Assembly: GCA_009763385.1 (NCBI GenBank)
Contig: CM019831.1
Coordinates: 77,194,706 to 77,258,705, forward strand
Reading direction: 5' to 3'
DNA length: 64,000 bases
DNA from: Coix lacryma-jobi var. lacryma-jobi
Lineage: Eukaryota > Streptophyta > Magnoliopsida > Poales > Poaceae
Shown in pieces: positions 9,979 through 19,686 of the stretch. Positions within the stretch are counted from its first letter, which is position 1. Each line of letters opens with the position of its first letter. The notes under the pieces were generated by a model. That model searched no databases. It had not been told where the DNA came from and saw nothing but the letters and a program-made list of their open reading frames with translations. Position numbers and translations under genes: made by a program.

Positions 9979-12001
9979 TGAAGGACCGAGAAGCTACCCG
10001 AAAGCGACCAGAGGGGGGGTGAATGGGAGCTTCAAAATTTCCTTACGGAAACAAGATGCCACTGTCCTAAACTCAACCCCAAAAGCGAACCCTAGAGCTT
10101 GCTAATGTCCACGACCCTAGATGTAGGGTGGATGCTTCCTAGAAGCACAGCGGGACACTAGACAACCCTAGAAAGCCAACCCAAAAGACGGAAATCAAAT
10201 CCGATCAAGAACGAACGAACCGCGGACGAAACGGCGGAAAACAACACTGACCGGACTCACTGGTGCGTCCGGTCGATGTCCACCGGACGCGTCCGGTCGA
10301 GAGAAAACCGATCTGGGAGCTCTCTGTGTTGGACCGGACGCACAAGGCTCAAGCGTCCGGTCACAACCCTAGCGTCCGGTCAGAAACAGACAGTCACAGG
10401 AACAGTGGCCCTGGTGCGTCCGGTCACTGCCAGGATCAAGCGTCCGGTCGAGTGAGTCCGGTCAGCACACAGAAAACCCTGCGCGGTGTTCAACCACCAG
10501 ACGCGTCCGGTCACCCCGATGACAGCGTCCGGTCACCCTGCAGCAGCCCCGTTCGAGCACCGATTCGCCTCGATCTCACCCAAACCAATTCCTCTAGGGA
10601 TCAAACTTGGTGAGATGAGTCACAAGGAGGTTAGTGAGCTATCCCTAAGAGATCATGGCTCGAACCTAACTCCAAATCGGTGAATCGAAGAATTTCGGGG
10701 GAAAGGAGAAAAAGGACCCGAAACTAAAAATCGATCGATCTCCTAGACCGTGAGGTTTGAGGATGATTCCTTCGGTGGAAAGAGGTGCCTCACGATCTAG
10801 AACAACTTGGTTCAAACAGAATTGCAAAAGATGAACCGAGCAAAGAGATCAAGCGACGGGAAAATCGTGGAGCAAAAGGATTCCGCGAAGAACACAAGTA
10901 AAACGGAAATCACAGCCACGAAACCGAAACAAAGACACGAATCAAGTCATCGATCTGTGCTCCAAGGTGAGGATACGGCCTCACTTCCTCGAATCAACAG
11001 TACACAGAGTGGAGTTTCTCTGCGGATCTCAACTAGCTAAAGCAGGGGATGGGAGAGTGGAAACCCTAGCAAATGAAAGCACAAACTGAGATTGAGATAG
11101 CTAAAACTGAGATGAGATAGGAGGAGGGTGTCTCCCCTAGACTACTTATACTAACCTAGCCTACGCCTATTTCCTACTCTACCCCTCACTACTGTATTTA
11201 CAGAGCGGACCAGCCTAACCCTAAGGCTATTCTCGTCCACCCGCTGGTGGTAGGTAGATCCGACGTCCACGCCCGCACGGTCTTCCGCGTCGCCTCCACG
11301 CAACCTTCAGATCGCCGCCACGTGCCGCCACCACTCTGCACCCCCGGTTTTGTGGCCCAAACCGGGAAACCAGCCTTTTCCATCAGCCCCCGGTTTTGAG
11401 GCCCAAACCGGGAAACCAGCCTCCAGCCCGAGTTTTGTGGCCAAACTCGGAAACCGTCTGCGCCCGAGTTTTGAGGCCCAAACTCGGAAACCGGCCCAAC
11501 GCCCAGGTTTTGAGGCTCAACCTGGAAACCGTCGCGCCCAGGTTTTGTGGCTCAACCTGGAAACCCAGCACCCAGGTTTTGAGGCCCAAACCTGGAAACC
11601 GTCCACCGTTGGTTTTTCCCGGGCTCTACCAACAAACCGGCGTCGTAGAGGGGATGCACCGCCTGTGCACCCCTTCCACCGACATGATCGCACTTCTTCG
11701 CTTGTCGCTGTCGCAGGCTGTCAGCCACCACAGCTGATCCTCCGGCCTCCAGTCCATCAGTCCAAGTCCACGTCCGCCCTTCACCGTCCGATACATCGGC
11801 ATGGCACGTCCGCCGCACGGCACGCCCATCCTTCATCGCGCCCGGTCCGTCGGCACGGCACGTCGCAACTTGACCTTCACCCGCCATCGATCACTGTCTC
11901 CGTGCTCGACACCTGCACAACACAAGCCAAAGAACATGCGCATCACCTCCGTTGACAATCACTCATCACACAGAGACTCGGCATACACCCATGTATCCGC
12001 A
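9979..12001 (-). repeat. 3' LTR of element B
   Basis: Begins TGAAGGACCG and ends TGTATCCGCA on the plus strand. It contains the GGACGC motif cluster (about 10246-10545), a minus-strand TATA (AGTATAAGT, 11152-11144) and the seven-copy hairpin array (11341-11602). Confidence 0.95.
11341..11602. repeat. Array of seven covarying short hairpins (3' LTR of B)
   Basis: Each unit of about 30-40 bp is an inverted repeat of 7-8 bp around a 7-9 nt loop of the type TGTGGCCC or TGAGGCCC, followed by AAACC. The stems differ between units but stay paired: CCCGGTTT/AAACCGGG twice, CCGAGTTT/AAACTCGG twice, and CCAGGTT(T)/(A)AACCTGG three times. In element sense the array lies in U3, upstream of the TATA box. 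Confidence 0.9.
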
Positions 12002-12014
12002 ATCTCCCCCTTGA
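12002..12014 (-). other. Polypurine tract of element B
   Basis: The minus strand reads TCAAGGGGGAGAT directly before the LTR. Confidence 0.9.
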
Positions 12015-13688
12015 TGAGTGCATTGTCAACTCCACAACAAATCATAAATAGGAAGAAGGAGGTAGGAAGGAGTGGGAAGAGAGAACCCAACCAAATGACC
12101 CAAAAGCCTAACAAAAGCCAAAGAAGGTCAAGTGGATGAAGCGAAAACTTGGTCCCCAAAGACATGGGCAACGGCTCGACGCAACCAAGCAAAGCAAAGC
12201 TAGCCCTCAAGAAGAGGTAGAACAGGCTCAACACCGCTAGCAGATACCAATTGAAGATCGGAGGACAACAGAAGCAAAATGCTAGTCCCTCAAGATAGAG
12301 GCACAGAGGCTCAACACAACTAGCAGGAAAATCACTCCGAATCAATTGTAAATCAACCCAAACCAAGTGGGAAAGCACACCAGACGATACCAATTGAAAG
12401 CCAAATAAAAAAACTTATGAAAGCTTATGAAAAGCTAGGAACGTTTGCTAGTCCCTCAAGACAGAGGCAACGGCTCAACACAACTAGCAAACTCCCCCTC
12501 GACAAATGCAAGCAACTAGGACGAATGATTCTCCCCTTAGTTGATCAACACAGGAGCATATGATTTGCATAAATTTCTCCCCCTAGTTGAAAATGCACTT
12601 ATCAAGGCCAAAAGGTATCGGAGAAGCAACTCCCTGCACATAAACTCCCCCTGACCACAAGATCTCCTTCCAAAATGCATATGAAGTCAAAATGCAAGTT
12701 AGGAGCTTCAAGTATATAGTCAAAAGAGTGCAAAGATGCTCTAATCAGTATAGCTCCAAGATCTCAATTAAGCACTCAAATAGCAAAGGCTCAAACTGAT
12801 CACTTATACGAAATATGAAGCAAATGAGCATGTGAGCAGTTTTAAGCCAAAAAGGATAGTCACCATCAAAATAGCACTAGACATGTATAGAAGGAATCCA
12901 AACAAGTGCTAAGCATATATACAAGGTGAACTACCCCTAGCAAAGTTCAATCATCATGCATAGGAATGAAGCATATACTTGTGATTTCAAATTCATATCA
13001 GAGTTGCAGCGGTAAAACAATTCACAAGTTCATTTTTAGCATGTGATTGCGAGAGGTTGAAAACTTGTCATCGCCTAACTTTTCAACCGTGCGAAGCCTA
13101 TGCCGAAGCAATCAGAAGCTTAAAGCAACGGTTTCGGTCATACACTACATGGCTCAAGTTTAACTCAAAGTGCAATGAGAAACAGTCTCAATACCATGAG
13201 GTGTTGACAAGCAATCCCATCTCGATCTTTTCAATTCAACAATACTTGGTTCAGATTTTAAGCAAGTTATGAACAACCAAGCAAGTGAATGACTCAGAAC
13301 TAGAGACATAGCAACCTAGCATATATGAAAAGCAGGAATGGACTTAACACACCCTACACATGCTAGTTGCATATCTCAATGGTGAAATTTTTCAGATTTA
13401 TATATATAAGTCATAATTCACCATTCCAAAAATAGCTCGCTCATAACATGTAACAGTGATCAGAAAGAGCATAAGCTACAAGCATCATCATAAGTATCGG
13501 AGCAATACTAACAAGAGCATAATTACATTCTAGTGAATATAGACATGAAGCTCGGAATGTAAATGCGTATGCCCGACACAAAACTGAAAGAAGGAAGATA
13601 CCAATTGAAAAAAAAACTCAAGAAACTCAAAAGAAAAGAGCCTCAAAAGAAAAGAGTCAGTCTGTACATCTCAAAATGCTTCCCCCAT
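12015..13688 (-). other. Post-pol non-coding region of element B with internal repeats
   Basis: No coding frame is convincing. Several PPT-like runs occur on the minus strand (GAGGGGGAGTTTG near 12492, CTAGGGGGAGAAA near 12580, CAGGGGGAGTTTA near 12648). A unit bounded by GCTAG...CTAGC with the core CCCTCAAGA.AGAGG...GGCTCAACAC occurs at about 12199, 12279 and 12448, with a weaker fourth copy near 12150. The word GATACCAATTGAA, identical to the PBS/LTR junction, occurs at about 12244, 12388 and 13596. Confidence 0.7.
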
Positions 13689-16600
13689 CTAAAAGGGGAA
13701 ACACACACCAAGCTCACCCCTCAACCTATTAAAGGTTGATTCGTCTAAAGGCTTGGTGAAAATATCAGCCAATTGGTGATGAGTATCGACATGGCGAAGG
13801 TCGATATCACCCTTCTCCTGGTGGTCTCGCAAGAAATGAAAGCGCACATCAATGTGTTTGGTTTTCGAGTGAAGCACGGGGTTCTTAGCAACGCTAATAG
13901 CACTCGTGCTGTCACAAAGCAAAGGCACTCGAGTAAAGCTCAAACCAAAATCACGCAAAGTGGCCATCATCCAGAGTAACTGGGAACAGCAGCTAGCCGC
14001 AGCAACATATTCAGCCTCCGTGGTAGACTGAGCGAGACTAGACTGCTTGCGAGAAGACCATGACACCAGAGAAGATCCAATAAACTGGCAAGTCCCAGAA
14101 GTGGACTTGCGCTCAATGCGACAACCAGCAAAATCAGCATCAGAAAAGCCACAAAGCGAGAGGGTGGAAGAAGCAGAATACCAAATCCCGAGCTCGGGCG
14201 TGAAACGAAGGTACCTGAAGATGCGCTTCACCGCCTGACGGTGAGAAGTGCGTGGCGAAGCCTGAAAGCGCGCGCACAAGCACACGGCGAACTGAATGTC
14301 CGGCCGTGTCGCCGTCAGGTAGAGCAGCGATCCAATCATGCTGCGGTACTCCTTCTGGTCCACTGCTTCTCCGTCCACATCCGCATCCAGGGCAGTCGTC
14401 GTCGACATGGGCGTCGGAAGAGGCTTGGCCTCACCCATGTCGAACCGCTTCAGCAAGTCCCTCGTGTACTTGCCCTGGTGCACAAACGTCCCCTCTCGGG
14501 ATTGCTTAATTTGCAACCCGAGAAAGAAAGTCAGCTCGCCCATCATGCTCATCTCGAACTCCCTGCTCATAGTATCTGCAAACTTGGCAACCAAAGCGTG
14601 AGAAGAACCACCGAAAATGATATCATCCACGTAAATTTGGACCAAGAGTGTGTCTTTGCCTTGCCGGAGGAGAAAGAGCGTTTTATCTACACATCCCATT
14701 TTAAAACCCTTAGCTAGCAAAAAGGTTTTTAATCTCTCATACCAGGCTCTAGGGGCTTGTTTCAAACCATACAAAGCTTTATGAAGTTTAAAGACATGGT
14801 TTGGAAACTTGGGATTTTCAAAACCGGGGGGTTGCTGGACATAGACCTCCTCCTCAATGTAGCCGTTTAAAAAGGCACTCTTGACATCCATTTGAAAAAG
14901 TTTGAAACCCATGGATGCAGCATAAGCCAAGAGTATCCTAATAGCCTCCAAACGAGCTACAGGAGCGAAGGTCTCCTCATAATCTATCCCCTCTTTCTGA
15001 CTATAACCCTTCGCTACAAGTCGGGCCTTGTTTCTCACAATGTGGCCCTCCTCTCCTTGCTTGTTTTTAAATACCCATTTTGTCCCAATAGGTTTACAGT
15101 CAGGAGGTGGTGGCACTAGAACCCAAACCCGATTTCGCTCAAAGTTCTCTAGCTCCTCATGCATGGCATTGACCCAATCCGGATCCGTCAATGCGTGTCC
15201 AACATCTCGGGGCTCAAAAGACGCAACAAAAGCAGAATGAGCAAAGTGCGAGATGTGCTGTGACCTGGAGCGAGTAACTCGCTCGTTGATGTCGCCAATC
15301 ATCTGTTGAGGAGGGTGCTGGCGCTGGATGTGTCGTGGCGCCTCCCGGGAAGAAGTGACCTCCCCCTCAACATCAGCTGGTTCCACCCCGGGTACAAAAG
15401 GTACCGCGCGAGGTAGAGGATCCCACGGCCCCAAGGAAGAAGAGGTGTCGGGGCCGTGAGTCGTCGTCGAGGCCGCTCTTTGCGGCACGGCAGGTGGAGG
15501 GGGTGCTGGATCATCTATACCTTCAGCACCTTCTTCTTCATCATCAAAAAGAGGCTCTCCAACCTCATGATCACCTGCACGCTCAAAACGAGAAGAAGGA
15601 GAAACAAGAGTCTCGTCGAAGGTGACATCTGATGTCTCCATGACTCGGTTAGTGTCAAGGTTAAGTACACGATAAGCTCGAGTGTGAGTGCCATAACCCA
15701 AAAACACACCGTCAGAAGAACGAGACTCAAACTTGTCTAGGTTGCCTTTTCTCAATATAAAACAGTGGCAACCAAAGACTCTAAAATAACTCACCTTGGG
15801 CTGGCGACCAAAACGCAACTCATAAGAGGTCTTCTTCAAAAACGCTCTCAGAAAAATGCGATTCAAAATGTAGCATGCAGTGTTCATAGCTTCGGCCCAA
15901 AAGCGCCTAGGAGTCCTATGCTCATCAAGCATCGTCCTGGCCATCTCAACAAGGGTCCGATTCTTCCTCTCTACAACACCATTTTGGGGTGGTGTATAGG
16001 GGGAAGAAAACTGATGCTCCAAACCAAGGCGGTTACAAAACTTCTCAAAATCCGAATTTTTGAATTCGGAACCATTATCACTTCTAATAGCTCGCATCGA
16101 GTTCAAAGGGAACTCGTTCTGAAGACGCAAAATCAGATTGCGAGCAAATGAGAAAGTCTCGGTCTTCTCAGTCAAAAAGAAGACCCACGAATATCTCAAA
16201 AAGTCGTCAACAACAACCAAAACATACCACTTGCCACCAACCGAGCTCACCCGAGCCGGACCAACAAGGTCCATATGTAAAAGCTCTCCGGGGTGCGAGG
16301 TCATGACCTTAGTCACTGGATGGTGGGGAGCGGCAACCATCTTCCCATGTCTGCAAGAATGACAAACTAGATCCTTCTCCATCGAAAGCTTGGGCAATCC
16401 TCGGATTAGGCCAAGTGAGCTAAGTCTTGCAAGCAAGTCGAAGCTTAAGTGACCGAGCCTCCTATGCCACTTCCAAAGATCTGAGGAAGAAGGACTAGCC
16501 AAAAGACAGCGAGAAGAACCAAATGATTCCGAGAAATTCGCACGAAAGACTTTCCCAAAGGGCGAAATCAGACATACAAGATCGCCCTGAGGATCTAAGA

Positions 16601-16886
16601 TGCGACTAAGGTTCGGTTTGAAACGAATCTCATAGTCATCATCAAAAAGTTGCGAAACAGAAAGCAAGTTAAAATGCAAGTTAGAAACAAGAGCAACATC
16701 GCGCAACACAAAGTGCTCATTAACCCGCACCGTCCCACGAGACAATACCTTACCTTTACTATTGTCGCCGAAGGTTATGTACTCCTTTCCGGCGACCGGG
16801 CTAAGGCTGGAGAACCACTTGGCGTTTCCGGTCATGTGCCTCGAACAACCGGAATCCACCAACCAAATGTCCTCCAACCGCCTCAC
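13689..16886 (-). CDS. pol: Element B pol polyprotein (protease, integrase, reverse transcriptase, RNase H)
   Basis: An open frame of 1,065 codons, full length for a copia pol. Domains in order: aspartic protease with VDSGCSRHMTG at residues 10-20; the pre-integrase zinc-binding domain (WHRRLGH... CHSCRHGK, about 138-182); the integrase core with HMDLVGP (about 203), IRSDNGSEF (about 267) and NGVVERKNR (about 303), the DDE set; reverse transcriptase from about 580 with the KARLVAKGYSQ and QMDVKSAFLNG blocks and the catalytic YVDD at about 750; and RNase H with SDADFAGC, STTEAEY and KHIDVRFHFLRD, ending ADIFTKPL. Integrase before RT fixes it as Ty1/copia. The first codon is GTG directly after TAG, so initiation here is unlikely and the frame must be entered by frameshifting, splicing or readthrough. 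No internal stops are seen. Confidence 0.95.
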   Translation of the reverse strand: MRRLEDIWLVDSGCSRHMTGNAKWFSSLSPVAGKEYITFGDNSKGKVLSRGTVRVNEHFVLRDVALVSNLHFNLLSVSQLFDDDYEIRFKPNLSRILDPQGDLVCLISPFGKVFRANFSESFGSSRCLLASPSSSDLWKWHRRLGHLSFDLLARLSSLGLIRGLPKLSMEKDLVCHSCRHGKMVAAPHHPVTKVMTSHPGELLHMDLVGPARVSSVGGKWYVLVVVDDFLRYSWVFFLTEKTETFSFARNLILRLQNEFPLNSMRAIRSDNGSEFKNSDFEKFCNRLGLEHQFSSPYTPPQNGVVERKNRTLVEMARTMLDEHRTPRRFWAEAMNTACYILNRIFLRAFLKKTSYELRFGRQPKVSYFRVFGCHCFILRKGNLDKFESRSSDGVFLGYGTHTRAYRVLNLDTNRVMETSDVTFDETLVSPSSRFERAGDHEVGEPLFDDEEEGAEGIDDPAPPPPAVPQRAASTTTHGPDTSSSLGPWDPLPRAVPFVPGVEPADVEGEVTSSREAPRHIQRQHPPQQMIGDINERVTRSRSQHISHFAHSAFVASFEPRDVGHALTDPDWVNAMHEELENFERNRVWVLVPPPPDCKPIGTKWVFKNKQGEEGHIVRNKARLVAKGYSQKEGIDYEETFAPVARLEAIRILLAYAASMGFKLFQMDVKSAFLNGYIEEEVYVQQPPGFENPKFPNHVFKLHKALYGLKQAPRAWYERLKTFLLAKGFKMGCVDKTLFLLRQGKDTLLVQIYVDDIIFGGSSHALVAKFADTMSREFEMSMMGELTFFLGLQIKQSREGTFVHQGKYTRDLLKRFDMGEAKPLPTPMSTTTALDADVDGEAVDQKEYRSMIGSLLYLTATRPDIQFAVCLCARFQASPRTSHRQAVKRIFRYLRFTPELGIWYSASSTLSLCGFSDADFAGCRIERKSTSGTCQFIGSSLVSWSSRKQSSLAQSTTEAEYVAAASCCSQLLWMMATLRDFGLSFTRVPLLCDSTSAISVAKNPVLHSKTKHIDVRFHFLRDHQEKGDIDLRHVDTHHQLADIFTKPLDESTFNRLRGELGVCFPF

Positions 16887-16891
16887 CTACA

Positions 16892-17362
16892 TCAATAAAA
16901 AGACATAGGGTGAGCATACGGTCCAACACTGGGGTTAGTGAAGTAAGGGGAAAACCAGTGTTGGGCCGGCTGCTCAAAAGAAGGGTTAGTGTAAAAACCA
17001 TTCCTAGCACGTCTACGAGGGAAGCGATCACCACGCTGAGGAAAGCGTGGTCCGCTAGGGAAGAAGCGCTCACCGCGGTACTCAAAACGCGGTGGGGGAA
17101 AGCGCTCAACTAAGCCTCCGCCACGGGGTCCGTTACCTGCAAAAGCAGGACCCCGTCGGGCACGCTCTTTACGAGATCTACGCCTAGGAGTCTGGGGCTC
17201 AACTGCTCTAGCGTCTCTCCTCGGAGCTCTCTCCTGCCTAGGCCTAACAAACTGAGGTGCTGGACCTCTAGACCTAGTCTCCCTCCTAGGGGCTCTCATC
17301 TCCTGCCTAGGCCGGGGACCTTGACGTCCGGACCTAGCAGCTCTCCCCTGAGCCTTCGGCAC
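16892..17362 (-). CDS. Element B linker frame between gag and pol, Arg/Pro-rich
   Basis: An open frame that overlaps the gag end (17296-17362) in the -1 frame and runs to a TGA just before pol. The product is very basic and Pro/Arg-rich (RRETRSRGPAPQ, RRSRKERARRG) and ends HPMSFY. This reads like the natural nucleic-acid-binding C-terminal tail of Gag or the Gag-Pol linker, displaced by one frame. Either gag suffered a small indel near 17300-17360, or expression uses a -1 shift. The GTG at 17362 is not a credible start. Confidence 0.5.
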   Translation of the reverse strand: MPKAQGRAARSGRQGPRPRQEMRAPRRETRSRGPAPQFVRPRQERAPRRDARAVEPQTPRRRSRKERARRGPAFAGNGPRGGGLVERFPPPRFEYRGERFFPSGPRFPQRGDRFPRRRARNGFYTNPSFEQPAQHWFSPYFTNPSVGPYAHPMSFY

Positions 17363-19623
17363 ATGTCCACCATGAGCTGGTACATGTCCGGGTTCTCCAT
17401 CTCCCGAGCCCTGCGCGCCTCTCTCTTGCGCCTAAAGCAGAACTCGCTCAAGTGACCATCTCTCCCACAAAAATCACACTGGTACCTCACCGCACGCACA
17501 GGGGGTTGTTGGTGACCAGGGCTGTGGGTGTGGCTCACTTTGCCTTTGCCCTTCTGTGGCAACTCCTCACGAATGGGTGGCATAGCATCAAGCTTGTTTC
17601 TGAGGTGGTTTGGCTTGGGTGCCCAAACTGGGTTCTTGGGAGGAGCTCTCGGGGGTTCCTCAACCACACCATCTTTGGTGGTAGGCTTGGCAGGCTCTTT
17701 GGGTGGAAGTTTGGCAAGCTTGGGAGTAGTGGTGGAGTTAGGCTTCTCACATGGATTCAAACCACTCGACTCTCCAATCTTCCCAAAAGCAGAAAGAGCA
17801 ACACCCTGAGCAAAACCTACACCAGGAGCCCCAGCAGCTCGCTTGAATTGGGAGATCATCATCCCGAGCTGCGGCTCACTACAGGAGACCCATGACAAGA
17901 TGGTCCGAAGGTATGTGTTTTCTTCCTCGGTTTGCATCTTGCCATGCTTCACATTGGCAATCTCCATCTCCAGGCCCTCACACAAAGCACACCTCGAGAC
18001 ACAAGTGCTATCTGAGCTGGCCTTCTCTAAAGACTCAAGCTTGGCATTTTTCTCTGCCAACTCAGATTGCAAGACAGGACAAGTCTTGCACGCACCCAAC
18101 AGCTGCGGCCTAGCACGGAGCTCATCCACCTCATCTACCAACGCAGCATACTTACCTCTCAGAGTGAGAAGGTCAGTCATGTGCGCGGTGCACGACTCGC
18201 ACTCCGCCTCCTCCGACACTACCACGGTGGACCGAGCGATCTCAAGCTCCTTCACCGTGTCCTCCCACTTCTGCCTAAACTCCTTGCGCTCTCTAGCGGC
18301 ACGCCTAAGCAACTTATCTTGGCTAAGGAGGGCAGCAGTCAACTTCTCAACCTCGGAGGAAAGCTCGTCGTAGGTGAGAGATACCTGGGAGGTGTCGTCG
18401 TCGTCGTCGTTCCGAGGGGTACGCTCCGGCTCGCCATCGACCTCATCTCCGAGCGCCATGGTGCAGAAGCCGTCGTCGTCGGCGAAGAAGCAGAGGCCGT
18501 TCAGCTTGTCCTCGATCCTCTTCTTCTTCTCGGACTCGTCATCGCTCGAGCTGGCGGAGTCGTCATCCGAGCCGTCGACGTCGCTGAGCGTGGCGAAGAA
18601 CGCGCGCTGCTCAGCTTGCTGCTTCTCCAAGTACTTCTTCTTGATGTACTCTTTGTCGAAGCCGCCCCGTTTCTTGTGCCTTGGGGGGACGTGCTTCTCC
18701 TTGTACTTGGAGTCGCGCTTACGCCCATGTTCGCCCTTGCCCAAGTGCTTGTTCTTCTTGGGGCAGTTGGCGATGAAGTGGTCGGAGTCGCCGCACTCGT
18801 AGCATCCCGTGCGTCCTCCTCCACGACGGCGGTTCATGCGGTTGTTGTGGAACCGCGAGAACCGGTTGGCAAGCAAAGCCAACTCGTCGTCTCCCAAAGA
18901 CTCCAACTGGTCCTCTGTCACAGAAAAGAGAGAAGAAAGCGCAAAACCAGCTGAGGGGTTAGAGGAAGAGCCGGAAACCAAAGCCATGGACGGGCGAGAA
19001 GGATTTTCAAAAGAAGCCCTCGCCATAGCATCGATCTCACTGGACTTGAGCTTACTGAAGAGCTCGTTGCAGGTGAGGGTCTCATAGTTCGGCGATTCGA
19101 TGATTGCCTGAACCTTGGAGTCCCACACCGAACGGTCAAGAGTGTGCAAAAGCTTCAAAGCACGCTCATGATCGTCAAAAGGCAACTGCTCTCTGTTAGC
19201 CCGCATCCTGTTGACAATCACCTGAAAGCGAGCGAATAAACTCTCTATGCTCTCGCCAGGCTGATGTCGAAAGTTCTCATACTCTCGCTTGAACGACTCG
19301 TAGAGTCGGGTTTTGACTTGAGAGGTGCCCTCATGAAAACGCATGAGAGTGTCCCAGATCTCCCGAGCCGTAGCGAGGTGAGAAACACGATCGAACTCAC
19401 CCATGCTCAAACAAGAGAAAAGAGCATTACGGGCTCGGCTATTGGCATCGTGCTCATTGATCTCCTGTTGAGTCACACGAGCAGCCAAGACAACGTAATC
19501 AGGGGAGTTGCAAATATCCCAGATCGAAGCGCCCACACTCTGCAAATAGGCCGACATACGTATCTTCCAATACGCATAGTTCGTCCCATCGAAAAACGGC
19601 GGTTTGCCCACGCCGCGATCCAT
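17296..19623 (-). CDS. gag: Element B Gag (capsid/nucleocapsid), 775 aa
   Basis: Starts at ATG 19623, 50 nt from the PBS. The N terminus has the DUF4219/UBN2 copia-gag pattern (PPFFDGTNYAYWKIRM at about 8-23, then REIWDTL, RLYESFKREYENF and ESIESLFARFQVIVN). A CCHC zinc knuckle, CYECGDSDHFIANC, lies at about 272. A lysine-rich and then acidic Ser/Asp region and long charged coiled-coil-like stretches (about 405-590) follow. A second knuckle, CDFCGRDGHLSEFC, lies at about 715. The long Gag with two knuckles and a central coiled coil is typical of SIRE/Maximus elements. Gag would form the cytoplasmic virus-like particle and bind element RNA. The frame is fully open. Confidence 0.93.
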   Translation of the reverse strand: MDRGVGKPPFFDGTNYAYWKIRMSAYLQSVGASIWDICNSPDYVVLAARVTQQEINEHDANSRARNALFSCLSMGEFDRVSHLATAREIWDTLMRFHEGTSQVKTRLYESFKREYENFRHQPGESIESLFARFQVIVNRMRANREQLPFDDHERALKLLHTLDRSVWDSKVQAIIESPNYETLTCNELFSKLKSSEIDAMARASFENPSRPSMALVSGSSSNPSAGFALSSLFSVTEDQLESLGDDELALLANRFSRFHNNRMNRRRGGGRTGCYECGDSDHFIANCPKKNKHLGKGEHGRKRDSKYKEKHVPPRHKKRGGFDKEYIKKKYLEKQQAEQRAFFATLSDVDGSDDDSASSSDDESEKKKRIEDKLNGLCFFADDDGFCTMALGDEVDGEPERTPRNDDDDDTSQVSLTYDELSSEVEKLTAALLSQDKLLRRAARERKEFRQKWEDTVKELEIARSTVVVSEEAECESCTAHMTDLLTLRGKYAALVDEVDELRARPQLLGACKTCPVLQSELAEKNAKLESLEKASSDSTCVSRCALCEGLEMEIANVKHGKMQTEEENTYLRTILSWVSCSEPQLGMMISQFKRAAGAPGVGFAQGVALSAFGKIGESSGLNPCEKPNSTTTPKLAKLPPKEPAKPTTKDGVVEEPPRAPPKNPVWAPKPNHLRNKLDAMPPIREELPQKGKGKVSHTHSPGHQQPPVRAVRYQCDFCGRDGHLSEFCFRRKREARRAREMENPDMYQLMVDMCRRLRGELLGPDVKVPGLGRR

Positions 19624-19672
19624 GTCGCCTTCGGTGGATCTGGAACCGGCTAAGGTGGAAGATCCTTAACCT

Positions 19673-19684
19673 GCTCCGATACCA
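19673..19684 (-). other. Primer binding site of element B
   Basis: TGGTATCGGAGC on the minus strand, 2 nt after the LTR. It is a one-base variant of the initiator-methionine tRNA PBS TGGTATCAGAGC. Confidence 0.85.
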
Positions 19685-19686
19685 AT

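Noticed and set aside
10263..10613. A 116-codon plus-strand frame (copy at 19971-20321)
   Set aside because: Its openness comes from the GGACGC motif cluster. It is LTR sequence, opposite to element sense, with no domain.
11350..11955. A 201-codon plus-strand frame (and copy at 21057-21662) with a repeated GFEAQ/GNRP peptide pattern, a possible repeat protein
   Set aside because: It is the translation of the hairpin array and LTR sequence on the non-coding strand. Repeats are explained by the DNA inverted repeats, and the frame lies across U3.
18067..18954. A 295-codon plus-strand frame inside gag of element B
   Set aside because: It is the antisense shadow of the gag coding sequence (Leu/Val-rich translation of the opposite strand) with no own motif.
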